From contig NZ_JAIFZO010000002.1 of the NCBI RefSeq assembly GCF_026341275.1, positions 756,361 to 820,360 on the forward strand: a stretch of 64,000 nucleotides of DNA. Reading direction: 5' to 3'. The position numbers were made by a program, and so were the translations under genes. This document shows, piece by piece, positions 43,006-50,827 of the stretch. The notes beneath the pieces are model-generated. The model worked only from the letters and a program-made list of their open reading frames with translations, did no database searches and was not told where the DNA came from. The stretch's first letter is position 1. Every line of letters begins with the position of its first letter. The DNA comes from Streptomyces ortus. GTDB taxonomy: Bacteria; Actinomycetota; Actinomycetes; Streptomycetales; Streptomycetaceae.

Positions 43006-44880
43006 TCATGGGGCCTGGAGCTCGAACTGCCCGGACGTCTGCTGGATCCTGACGACGACGAACTCGGCCGGCCTGACCGGTGCGATGCCGACCAGGACGT
43101 TCACGACGCCGTTCGCGATGTCCTCGTCCGTCGTGGTGTCGCGGTCACACTTGACGAAGTACGCCTCCCGCGGTGTACCGCCCTTGAAGGCGCCCTGCCG
43201 GAAGAGCGTGTGCAGGTACGAGGAGGCCGCGAGGCGGATCTGCTGCCACAGGTTCTCGTCGTTGGGCTCGAACACGACCCACTGCAGCCCGCGTTGCAGG
43301 CTCTCCTCGACATGCAGGGCGAGCCGTCGCACGGGCACGTACTTCCACTCGCTGTCGAGGGCGTCGGAGCCCTCCAGGGTGCGCGCGCCCCAGACAAGCG
43401 GGCCCACCAGCGGCAGGGTGCGCAGGCAGTTGACGCCCAGCGGGTTGAGCAGTCCGCTCTCGCGGTCGGTGAGATCGACGGTCAGCGAGTGGACTCCCGC
43501 GAGCCGTGCCTCGGTGCCGGCCGGCGCCTTCCACACACCGCGCTCGGAGTCCGTGCGCGCGTAGACCCCCGCGACCGCGCCCGACGGCGGGAAGGAACGC
43601 AGCCGCCCGGTCAGCGGGTCGATGAGCTGCAGGTGCGGGAAGTACAGGCCCGCGTGGTTGCCGCGGACGGCGTCGAAGGCGGCGAGTCCGGCGCGGGCGC
43701 TGTCCACGCTGCCCCACGTGCCGGGCGCGTCGACGAGCAGGAAGATCCGCCGCTCCTCGCAGAGCCGCTGGGCCGCCGAGACGACCGTGAGCGCGTCGTC
43801 GGTCGACTCGTACGCCGCGAGTTCCGGCAGGACGAGCAGGTTGACGTCCGCGACCCCGCGCAGCGCCTGCAGGCCGGTCTTGTCGGCCTCGCTGCCGATG
43901 AGGTCGCGCGGGCCGGGTGCCTCGCCGTCCTCGCCGCCCTCCAGCGGGAAGACGGGCGGGTTGACGGAGGCCTCAAGACCCAGGTCGTTGGCGCACTCGC
44001 CGACGAACCGGACGACGTCCTCGGGGTCGGTGGAGCCCGCGACGACCTGGAGGCGCCTGCCGAAGGCGGTGACCTCGACGCCCGCGAAGGCGTGCCGTCC
44101 CGGCGCGTCGGGCAGCGCCCGCAGCCTGCGTTCGAGCAGCAGGGCCAACTCGGCCACACCGGAGGGGGATTGGCCGTCGCAGTCGGGGTCGTACAGCGTG
44201 AACTCGCGCTCGACGTCACCGATCTTGACGGTCAGGTCGACGGCGAGGTTCGGCAGTTCGTGGCCGAACGGCTTGGAGACGGTGCCGGACGGGTCGGGCC
44301 GGCCCTCGCCCACGGCCTCGACGCGGACGAGCCGCGACCCGGCGTTGACGACGGTCGGCGCGTACCGGCCGTGCGAGCTGTTCATGGACAGCCCGGTGAA
44401 GTTCTCCCGGGCCCGGCCCCCGGCGTCGTACACCCGCAGGTTGAAGGTCTCGTCCGGGCGGGGCGTGTCGTGGTCGACGGCGACGCGCAGACCGTTGCCC
44501 CATACGCCGGGTTCCTTGGCGTGCACGTCGAGGACCGCGCTCCCGCTGTGGCCCTCGGTGGACTCCAGGGTGACGCGGGCGGCCTTCCCGCTGTTCGCTC
44601 TGGCGACGCGGACGATCACGGCGACCGTGCCGCCGTTGCCGAAGAACTGGTGCACCGCGTAGCCGACGGCGCTGCGCGAGCTCAGGCCCCCGAAGCGGCG
44701 CTCGAACTCGGTGAAGCTCGTGATGCGCACCGGCTCGTTCAGCGGGCCGCGCCGGGTGTGGCCCACGAAGGCGGTCACCGAGGTGGTGACGGTCGAGACG
44801 GTCCGTGCGCTGCTGGGAAGTTCTTCGACGTAGACGCCGGGATACGTCGGCCTGGCAGTGTTCACCGCGTTCATCGGCAT
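43006..44880 (-). CDS. Contractile sheath protein, first gene of eCIS operon
   Basis: A 624-residue tail sheath subunit. The N-terminus (MPMNAVNTARPTYPGVYVEE, LPSSARTVSTVTTSVTAFVG) supplies the linker strand typical of sheaths; RRFGGLSSRSAVGYAVHQFF, RDLIGSEADKTGLQALRGVA, SGAVAGVYARTDSERGVWKA, RTLEGSDALDSEWKYVPVRR and GGTPREAYFVKCDRDTTTDE are family landmarks. A strong AGGAGGGGG precedes ATG 44880; the ATG two codons on (44874) is equally possible. Domains inserted between residues about 130 and 320 are surface-exposed in other sheaths. The long upstream gap (44881-45243) should hold the operon promoter. Confidence 0.94.
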   Translation of the reverse strand: MPMNAVNTARPTYPGVYVEELPSSARTVSTVTTSVTAFVGHTRRGPLNEPVRITSFTEFERRFGGLSSRSAVGYAVHQFFGNGGTVAVIVRVARANSGKAARVTLESTEGHSGSAVLDVHAKEPGVWGNGLRVAVDHDTPRPDETFNLRVYDAGGRARENFTGLSMNSSHGRYAPTVVNAGSRLVRVEAVGEGRPDPSGTVSKPFGHELPNLAVDLTVKIGDVEREFTLYDPDCDGQSPSGVAELALLLERRLRALPDAPGRHAFAGVEVTAFGRRLQVVAGSTDPEDVVRFVGECANDLGLEASVNPPVFPLEGGEDGEAPGPRDLIGSEADKTGLQALRGVADVNLLVLPELAAYESTDDALTVVSAAQRLCEERRIFLLVDAPGTWGSVDSARAGLAAFDAVRGNHAGLYFPHLQLIDPLTGRLRSFPPSGAVAGVYARTDSERGVWKAPAGTEARLAGVHSLTVDLTDRESGLLNPLGVNCLRTLPLVGPLVWGARTLEGSDALDSEWKYVPVRRLALHVEESLQRGLQWVVFEPNDENLWQQIRLAASSYLHTLFRQGAFKGGTPREAYFVKCDRDTTTDEDIANGVVNVLVGIAPVRPAEFVVVRIQQTSGQFELQAP

Positions 44881-45243
44881 TCCCCCTCCTAAATCCGATC
44901 TCGGGCACCGGAAGACATGCACCAAGAGGCGGCAGAGGGGGTGGTTCGCGTCCGGCGCACGCGGAGTTCTCCGGACGTGCGGAAGGCATGCCGGTCCACG
45001 GCACCGCATCAGTCCCCCGTCAGTGCCCCGGCCGGACGGCCGTCCGGGGTCAAGCAGCACGCTTGTGACTCCTGATGCTCAAGTGCTCGATCCACCGTGC
45101 TGGCTCGGCAGTTGCGTATGCAAGGTGTGTTCACGCCACGCCGGAAGGAGATTCGATGAAGGGCACCGCGCACAGCTCGCACACGATGTACTCGTGTCGC
45201 GGCGCCTGATTCACGGGTTCGCCACAGGCCGTGGTGCAGCAGA
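44881..45243 (-). promoter_or_regulatory. Promoter region of the eCIS operon
   Basis: 363 nt between the divergent sheath and YchJ-type genes. Features seen: a 16-bp perfect palindrome CCGGACGGCCGTCCGG at 45032-45047, about 150 nt upstream of the sheath start; a relatively AT-rich part at 45060-45140 that is the best place for promoters; and a tiny plus-strand open frame with a strong ribosome site (45156). No consensus -10/-35 could be assigned with confidence. Confidence 0.4.
45156..45209 (+). CDS. Possible 17-residue small ORF / leader peptide
   Basis: ATG 45156 is preceded at 5 nt by GGAAGGAG, the best ribosome site in this region, and reads MKGTAHSSHTMYSCRGA then TGA. It ends 34 nt before the YchJ-type gene on the same strand. 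It could be a leader peptide coupled to that gene or chance. No similarity recognised. Confidence 0.3.
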   Translation: MKGTAHSSHTMYSCRGA

Positions 45244-45675
45244 ATGGAGCGCATGCCCCGACGCACCCCGCACTCCCGCAACCAGCGCCGTTCCGCTCCC
45301 GCGCGCAACCCCTCATGTCCTTGCGGTCTTGCGGAGACGTACGAGGCGTGCTGTGGCCGGTTTCACCGGGGTGAGGGTGCGGCGCCGACCGCCGAGGCGC
45401 TGATGCGCTCGCGCTACTGCGCGTTCGTCACACGCGACGAGGCGTACCTGCTGCGCACGTGGCACCCCCGCACGCGCCCGCCCCACCTGGACCTGGACCC
45501 GGCCATGCGCTGGACAGGCCTGGAGATCCTCGCCACGACGGAGGGCACGCCGTTCCACACGACGGGCACGGTGACGTTCCGCGCGTCCTACGCGGGCGGC
45601 TCGCTCCACGAGCACAGCCGCTTCGAGCGGGCGGACGGCGGCGCATGGGCCTACACGAACGGAGACGTCCTGTAG
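45244..45675 (+). CDS. YchJ family SEC-C motif protein (UPF0225)
   Basis: A 143-residue protein with an N-terminal zinc-binding SEC-C motif (CPCGLAETYEACCGRFHRGE) followed by the NTF2-like fold of YchJ (PTAEALMRSRYCAFVTRDE, YLLRTWHPRTRP, WTGLEILATTEG, TVTFRASYAGGSLHEHSRFE). Function is unproven; SEC-C modules bind zinc and often ribosomes or SecB-type partners. A second in-frame ATG at 45253 has GGAG close upstream and may be the real start. Confidence 0.85.
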   Translation: MERMPRRTPHSRNQRRSAPARNPSCPCGLAETYEACCGRFHRGEGAAPTAEALMRSRYCAFVTRDEAYLLRTWHPRTRPPHLDLDPAMRWTGLEILATTEGTPFHTTGTVTFRASYAGGSLHEHSRFERADGGAWAYTNGDVL

Positions 45676-45868
45676 GAACGCGGGGAACGGCGCAGCCTCC
45701 GGCCTTCCGCCCGTCAGGCGGCGCACCCTCCAAGAACGCAGCCCCAAGAACGCAGCCCTCAGAGGCGCGGGGAACGGCGCAGTCTTTTGCTTTCAGGGGG
45801 CGCAGCCCCCGAGCGACGCACCGCGTGACGCGACGGGCCCGCCGCCGACGACGGCGAACCGGGACATG
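45676..45868. repeat. GC-rich dispersed repeat copies between convergent genes
   Basis: At least two copies of the GCGCGGGGAACGGCGCAG element (about 45680-45699 and 45760-45782), duplicated AAGAACGCAGCCC units (about 45732-45760), and a GGGGGCGCAGCCCCC hairpin (about 45796-45812). The stretch separates the YchJ-type gene from the convergent GntR-type regulator and probably acts as a two-way terminator. No gene. Confidence 0.7.
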
Positions 45869-46576
45869 TCAGCCCTCCGGGCTGAGAATGTCCAACTCCT
45901 GGAGCGCCCCCACCACAACCTCCCGCGTCAGCGCCTCCGCCCGCACCGCGTCCCCCGCCCGCACCGCCTCGGCGACCTGCACATGCAACGTCACCGCCGC
46001 CGGATCGGGATCCTCGAACATCACCTGATGGTGCGTGCGCCCGGCCAGCACCTCGGCCACCACATCCCCGAGCCGCGCGAACATCTCGTTGCCGGAGGCG
46101 TTCAGCACGATCCGGTGGAAGGCGATGTCATGGACGAGATACCCCTCCAGCTTGTGGCCGCGTGAGTGCGCCACCATGCCGAGCGCGCACTCGGTCAGCT
46201 CGGCGCACTGCTCGGCCGTGGCATGCTTCGCCGCCAGTCCCGCCGCGACCGGCTCCACGGCACAGCGCAGCACGGTCAGCGAGCGCAGCTGCCGCGGCCG
46301 GTCGGCGCCCGCCAGCCGCCACCGGATGACCTGCGGGTCGTAGACGTTCCACTCGTGCGCGGGACGGACGGTCACGCCGACCCGGCGGCGGGACTCCACG
46401 AGGTGCATCGACTCCAGGACGCGGACCGCCTCCCGCATCACCGAGCGTGACACCTCGAATCGCTGCGCCAGCTCGTCCGTGCGCAGAACACTGCCCGCGG
46501 GGTACTCGCCCGCGGTGATCGAAGGGCCGAGGCGCTCCAGTACATGGCCGTGCAGCCCCCGGCCCGGTGTGCTCAT
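45869..46576 (-). CDS. gntR: FadR/GntR-family regulator of gluconate genes
   Basis: A 235-residue transcription factor. The N-terminal winged helix (LGPSITAGEYPAGSVLRTDE, LAQRFEVSRSVMREAVRVLE) is followed by an all-helical FCD effector domain with metal/ligand residues in YLVHDIAFHRIVLNASGNEM and in the RTHHQVM and LHVQVAEAVRAGD segments. It is divergent from gluconokinase, gluconate permease and the idonate dehydrogenases; homologues at this position repress gluconate use and are released by a pathway sugar acid. The start MSTPGRGLHGHVLERLG at 46576 was chosen over 46630 because the extra residues are not conserved-looking and overlap the promoter. Confidence 0.85.
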   Translation of the reverse strand: MSTPGRGLHGHVLERLGPSITAGEYPAGSVLRTDELAQRFEVSRSVMREAVRVLESMHLVESRRRVGVTVRPAHEWNVYDPQVIRWRLAGADRPRQLRSLTVLRCAVEPVAAGLAAKHATAEQCAELTECALGMVAHSRGHKLEGYLVHDIAFHRIVLNASGNEMFARLGDVVAEVLAGRTHHQVMFEDPDPAAVTLHVQVAEAVRAGDAVRAEALTREVVVGALQELDILSPEG

Positions 46577-46612
46577 GGGTTCAGGGTACGAGGGACGGAG
46601 CCGGAACAAAAA

Positions 46613-46656
46613 GTCAGACTTATGCGTCACAGAGTCTTGAATTCATCTGACCTATG
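46613..46656. promoter_or_regulatory. Candidate operator region between gntR and gntK
   Basis: The 155-nt intergenic region contains GTCAGACTTATG (46613-46624) and ATCTGACCTATG (46645-46656). GTCAGA and TCTGAC form an inverted repeat, and the two blocks are also imperfect direct repeats. GAATTC lies between them. The position fits autorepression and control of gntK by the FadR-type regulator; the motif itself is not a recognised consensus. Confidence 0.35.
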
Positions 46657-46731
46657 GGTTTCAGTGTCGTGACGGATGCGGCACCTGACCTTCATCCGTC
46701 ATCCGATGTCGAAGAAGACAGCGAGGCAGCT

Positions 46732-47241
46732 ATGACTACCCCCCACGTCGTCGTGGTGATGGGCGTGGCAGGCACGGGCAAGACCACCATCGGGCCCCTG
46801 CTTGCGAGCCGGTTCGGCGTTCCCTACGCCGAGGCCGACGACTTCCATCCCGAGTCCAACATCGCCAAGATGTCGGCCGGTACGCCGCTCACGGACGAGG
46901 ACCGCCAACCGTGGCTGGACGCCATCGGCGCGTGGGCGCACGGCCGGGCCGGACTCGGCGGCGTGGTCAGCTGCTCCGCGCTGAAGCGGAGTTACCGGGA
47001 CCGGCTCAGGGCCGCCGCTCCCGACATCGTCTTCGTGCACCTGACCGGTGAGCGCGCACTCATCGAGGACCGGATGGCACACCGCCAGGGCCACTTCATG
47101 CCCACGGCGCTGCTCGACTCCCAGTTCGCCACCCTCCAGCCGCTCCAGGCGGACGAGACGGGTGTCGCCGTGGACGTCACCGGCACCCCCGACGAGATCA
47201 CCGACCGGGCCGTGAGCGCGCTGGACGGTCTCGCCCGCTGA
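46732..47241 (+). CDS. gntK: Gluconokinase
   Basis: A 169-residue carbohydrate kinase converting D-gluconate to 6-phosphogluconate. The P-loop is GVAGTGKTT (11-19); EADDFHPESNIAKMSAGTPL and DRQPWLDAIGAWA give the substrate region, with CSALKRSYRD and HLTGERALIEDRMAHRQGHF also characteristic; length is typical of GntK/IdnK. ATG 46732 has GCGAGG upstream; the frame is open from 46654 but that part belongs to the promoter. First gene of the gluconate/idonate operon. Confidence 0.95.
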   Translation: MTTPHVVVVMGVAGTGKTTIGPLLASRFGVPYAEADDFHPESNIAKMSAGTPLTDEDRQPWLDAIGAWAHGRAGLGGVVSCSALKRSYRDRLRAAAPDIVFVHLTGERALIEDRMAHRQGHFMPTALLDSQFATLQPLQADETGVAVDVTGTPDEITDRAVSALDGLAR

Positions 47242-47313
47242 AGCCCCGCCCCCGCGGGGCGCCGCACCTCCCTCCGCTCTCCCCCTCTCCCCTCCCATGC
47301 AAGGAAAAGCACC

Positions 47314-48711
47314 GTGACCAGACTCAGCGTCGAGATGCTGGCAGCGGATCCCGTCGAGCCGATCACCTCGGCGGGCCACGCTCAGCTGGGCATCGCCGTA
47401 CTGGCGGGCATCGCCGTCATCGTCCTGCTCATCACCAAGTTCAAGCTCCACGCCTTTCTCGCGCTGACCATCGGGTCGCTGGCGCTCGGTGCCTTCGCCG
47501 GGGCGCCGCTCGACAAGGCGATCACCAGTTTCTCGGCCGGTCTCGGTTCGACCGTCGCCGGCGTGGGCGTGCTGATCGCGCTCGGCGCCATCCTCGGCAA
47601 GCTGCTCGCCGACTCCGGCGGCGCCGACCAGATCGTCGACACGATCCTCGCCAAGGCGGGCGGCCGGTCGATGCCCTGGGCGATGGTGCTGATCGCCTCG
47701 GTGATCGGGCTGCCGCTCTTCTTCGAGGTCGGCATCGTGCTGCTGATCCCGGTCGTCCTGATGGTGGCCAAGCGCGGCAACTACTCGCTGATGCGCATCG
47801 GCATCCCGGCGCTCGCGGGCCTGTCCGTGATGCACGGGCTGATCCCGCCGCACCCCGGCCCGCTGGTCGCGATCGACGCGGTCGGGGCGAACCTCGGTGT
47901 CACCCTCGCCCTCGGCATCCTGGTCGCCATCCCGACGGTGATCATCGCGGGGCCGGTCTTCTCCAAGTACGCGGCCCGCTGGGTGGATGTCCCGGCGCCG
48001 GAGAAGATGATCCCCCAGCGCGCCTCCGAGGACCTGGAGAAGCGCCCCGGTTTCGGCGCCACCATCGCCACCGTCATGCTGCCGGTCGTGCTGATGCTGG
48101 CCAAGGCGCTGGTGGACATCGTCATCGACGACCCCACGCACATGGTGCAGCGTGTCTTCGACGTGATCGGCTCCCCGCTGATCGCGCTGCTCGCGGCCGT
48201 GATCGTCGCCATGTTCACGCTCGGCCGGGCGGCCGGGTTCACCAAGGGCCGGATGTCCTCGACCGTCGAGAAGTCGCTGGCCCCCATCGCGGGCATCCTG
48301 CTGATCGTCGGCGCGGGCGGCGGCTTCAAGCAGACGCTGATCGACTGCGGGGTGGGCCAGATGATCCTGGACATCTCCAAGGACTGGTCGATCCCCGCGC
48401 TGCTCCTGGCCTGGCTGATCGCGGTGGCGATCCGGCTCGCGACCGGTTCCGCGACCGTCGCCACCATCTCGGCGGCCGGTCTGGTGGCTCCGCTGGCCGC
48501 CGACATGTCGACCACGCACGCCGCGCTGCTCGTGCTGGCGATCGGCGCCGGTTCGCTGTTCTTCAGCCATGTGAACGACGCCGGCTTCTGGCTGGTCAAG
48601 GAGTACTTCGGCCTGAGCGTCGGCCAGACCATCAAGACCTGGTCGGTCATGGAGACCATCATCTCGGTGGTCGCCGGAGGCCTGGTGCTGCTGCTGTCGC
48701 TAGTGATCTAG
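47314..48711 (+). CDS. gntP: Gluconate:H+ symporter (GntP family)
   Basis: A 465-residue inner-membrane permease with 12-14 helices. GntP family features: ILGKLLADSGGADQIVDTIL, WAMVLIASVIGLPLFFEVG, LIPPHPGPLVAIDAVGANLG, ATGSATVATISAAGLVAPLA and FFSHVNDAGFWLVKEYFGLS. The start is the GTG at 47314 preceded by AAGGAAA. 72 nt after gntK; it imports gluconate or L-idonate for the operon enzymes. Confidence 0.95.
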   Translation: MTRLSVEMLAADPVEPITSAGHAQLGIAVLAGIAVIVLLITKFKLHAFLALTIGSLALGAFAGAPLDKAITSFSAGLGSTVAGVGVLIALGAILGKLLADSGGADQIVDTILAKAGGRSMPWAMVLIASVIGLPLFFEVGIVLLIPVVLMVAKRGNYSLMRIGIPALAGLSVMHGLIPPHPGPLVAIDAVGANLGVTLALGILVAIPTVIIAGPVFSKYAARWVDVPAPEKMIPQRASEDLEKRPGFGATIATVMLPVVLMLAKALVDIVIDDPTHMVQRVFDVIGSPLIALLAAVIVAMFTLGRAAGFTKGRMSSTVEKSLAPIAGILLIVGAGGGFKQTLIDCGVGQMILDISKDWSIPALLLAWLIAVAIRLATGSATVATISAAGLVAPLAADMSTTHAALLVLAIGAGSLFFSHVNDAGFWLVKEYFGLSVGQTIKTWSVMETIISVVAGGLVLLLSLVI

Positions 48712-48757
48712 CGCCCCGGCTCGCAGGTACTCCTCAAGTACCCAGGAAGGTACGGCG

Positions 48758-49516
48758 ATGACCCACCCCCTCTTCGACATCGGCGGCCGTACGGCGCTGG
48801 TCACCGGGTCCAGCCGGGGCATCGGCCTCGCGCTGGCCCGGGGACTGGCGGAGGCAGGCTGCACGGTCGTGCTGAACGGCCGCGACCCCGGCCGGCTCGC
48901 CGAGGCCGCGGCACGGCTGCCCGGTACGGTCCACACGGCCGCCTTCGACGTGACCGACGGTCCGTCGGTGGCCGCCGGGATCGCGGACGTCGAGGAGCGG
49001 GTGGGGCCGCTGGACATCCTCGTCAACAACGCCGGGATGCAACTGCGCTCCCCGCTCCTGGAGTTCACCGACTCCGACTGGCATCGCATCCTCGACACCA
49101 ACCTGACCAGCGCGTTCCTGGTGGGCCGCGAGGCCGCTCGGGGCATGACCGCGCGCGGTCACGGCAAGATCGTCAACATCTGCTCCCTGCAGAGCGAGGT
49201 GGCACGGCCCGGCATCGCGCCGTACGCGGCCACCAAGGGCGCGCTGAAGATGCTCACCAAGGGCATGTGCGCCGATTGGGGCCCGCACGGGGTGCAGGTG
49301 AACGGTCTCGGCCCCGGCTACATCGAGACCGAACTCACCCGACCCCTGGTCGACGACCCGGAGTTCAGCGCCTGGGTCCGCCGCCGGACCCCGGCGGGAC
49401 GCTGGGGGCGTACGGACGACCTGGTCGGCGGTGTGCTGTTCCTCGCCTCCCCCGCGGCGGACTTCGTCAGCGGCCAGATCCTCTACGTCGACGGCGGCAT
49501 GACCAGCGTCCTCTGA
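48758..49516 (+). CDS. idnO: Gluconate 5-dehydrogenase (SDR family)
   Basis: A 252-residue short-chain dehydrogenase interconverting 5-keto-D-gluconate and D-gluconate. Cofactor motif TGSSRGIG (16-23), NNAG motif VNNAGMQLRSPL, catalytic Ser in NICSLQSE, YAATK active-site Tyr/Lys near residue 155, and the substrate-loop GYIETELTRPL that is typical of IdnO. Ribosome site AGGAAGG. Together with idnD and gntK it completes L-idonate to 5-ketogluconate to gluconate to 6-phosphogluconate. Confidence 0.9.
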   Translation: MTHPLFDIGGRTALVTGSSRGIGLALARGLAEAGCTVVLNGRDPGRLAEAAARLPGTVHTAAFDVTDGPSVAAGIADVEERVGPLDILVNNAGMQLRSPLLEFTDSDWHRILDTNLTSAFLVGREAARGMTARGHGKIVNICSLQSEVARPGIAPYAATKGALKMLTKGMCADWGPHGVQVNGLGPGYIETELTRPLVDDPEFSAWVRRRTPAGRWGRTDDLVGGVLFLASPAADFVSGQILYVDGGMTSVL

Positions 49517-49541
49517 GCGCCGCGAGAAGGGACCGTCCCGA

Positions 49542-50594
49542 ATGCTCGGTTGCGTGATCCACGGTCAGGGAGACCTCCGCGTGGACGAACTCCCCGCCCC
49601 CTCCCCCGGCCCGGGCGAGGCACTCGTCGCCGTGCGCTACGGCGGGGTGTGCGGCTCCGATCTCCACTACTGGCGGCACGGCGGGGTGGGAGACTTCCGG
49701 CTCCGCGAACCGATGGTCCTCGGCCACGAGATCGTGGGCACGGTCCTCGCGTACGGAGCCGGAGCCGGGGCCGACGGAACCCCCGCGCCGGGTACGGCCG
49801 TCGCGGTGCACCCCGCCACCCCGTGCGGAGCGTGCCCGGAGTGCGCGGCCGGCCGCCGGAACGTGTGCCGTGACACCCGCTACCTCGGCAGCGCGGCCCG
49901 GACCCCGCACGTACAGGGCGGGTTCGCGGCACACGTCGTGGTGCCCGCGGCCCAGTTGAGGGCACTGCCCGCCCAACTGCCCCTGCGGCGGGCCGCTCTG
50001 GCCGAACCGCTGTCGGTCGCCCTGCACGCGGTGGGCCGGGCCGGCGACGTACGCGGGAAACACGTCCTCGTGACCGGCGCCGGGCCCATCGGCTGCCTGG
50101 TCGTCGCGGCGGCGAAGGCTGCGGGGGCCGCGCGGGTGACGGCGACCGACCTGCTGCCACGGGCCCTGGAGTACGCGGTGGCCGCGGGCGCCGACGCCAC
50201 CGTACGGGCGGACGAAGCGTCCTCCCCCGACCGGCTGCCCGAGGTGGACGCGGCGGTCGAGGCGTCCGGAGTCGCGGCCGGCCTGGACACCTGCCTGCGC
50301 CTGGTACGGCGCGGCGGGGTGGTGGTCCAGCTCGGCATGCTCCCACCCGGCGCGAGCGCCTTCCCCGGCAACCTGGTGGTCAGCCGGGAGATCGACCTCC
50401 GGGGGGCGTTCCGCTTCGACGGGGAGTTCGACGACGCGCTCGCGCTCCTGGCGAGGGAGCCGCGTCTCGACCACTTGATCAGCGCGGTGCTCCCCCTCCC
50501 CGAGGCAACAGCGGCCTTCACCCTGGCAGCAGACAGAACACAATCCTGCAAGGTCCTACTGACCTTCACCCCCAAGAAACCCGCCCACCCCTAG
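49542..50594 (+). CDS. idnD: L-idonate 5-dehydrogenase (MDR family, zinc)
   Basis: A 350-residue medium-chain dehydrogenase oxidising L-idonate to 5-keto-D-gluconate. Catalytic zinc site: GGVCGSDLHYWRHGGVGDF and GHEIVG; structural zinc: TPCGACPECAAGRRNVCRDT; nucleotide site VTGAGPIGCLVVAAAKAAGA. The SDLHYWRHGG..G stretch is characteristic of idonate dehydrogenase. 25 nt after idnO, last gene of the operon, followed at once by copies of the dispersed GC-rich repeat. Confidence 0.9.
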   Translation: MLGCVIHGQGDLRVDELPAPSPGPGEALVAVRYGGVCGSDLHYWRHGGVGDFRLREPMVLGHEIVGTVLAYGAGAGADGTPAPGTAVAVHPATPCGACPECAAGRRNVCRDTRYLGSAARTPHVQGGFAAHVVVPAAQLRALPAQLPLRRAALAEPLSVALHAVGRAGDVRGKHVLVTGAGPIGCLVVAAAKAAGAARVTATDLLPRALEYAVAAGADATVRADEASSPDRLPEVDAAVEASGVAAGLDTCLRLVRRGGVVVQLGMLPPGASAFPGNLVVSREIDLRGAFRFDGEFDDALALLAREPRLDHLISAVLPLPEATAAFTLAADRTQSCKVLLTFTPKKPAHP

Positions 50595-50725
50595 GGGCGC
50601 GGGGAACGGCGCAATCCTTTTGCTTTTAGGGGCGCGGGGAACGGCGCAGTCTTTTCGCCCTCCAGGGCCGCAGGGATCGACGCAACCCTCCCGCCCCCAG
50701 GGGCGCGGGGAACGGCGCGACCGCC
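50592..50725. repeat. Three to four copies of the dispersed GC-rich element
   Basis: AGGGGCGCGGGGAACGGCGC begins at about 50592, 50627 and 50698, with a decayed copy around 50665 (AGGGCCGCAGGGATCGACGC). The first two are each followed by a T-rich CCTTTTGC or GTCTTTTC. They occupy most of the idnD-bla gap and probably work as terminators for the gluconate operon. The rest of the gap up to 50827 holds no gene and presumably the bla promoter. Confidence 0.85.
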
Positions 50726-50827
50726 CGCTCACAACGCGCCACTTCCGATCACCCCAGGAACCACACGCGCCCCTCAGAAGTCTCCCTCTATGCAACTGCT
50801 CATCGTTCGCAGCGGAAGAGAGACATC

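Noticed and set aside
14401..44880. Prophage
   Set aside because: No capsid, portal, terminase, integrase or att sites; the gene set and the AAA+ ATPase and DUF4157 genes are those of an eCIS.
14401..44880. Type VI secretion system
   Set aside because: No TssJLM membrane complex and no ClpV; split gpD/gpV and presence of DUF4255 and the eCIS ATPase point to eCIS.
45009..45308. Minus-strand frame upstream of the sheath gene
   Set aside because: Weak start, overlaps both the promoter region and the SEC-C coding start, no recognisable features.
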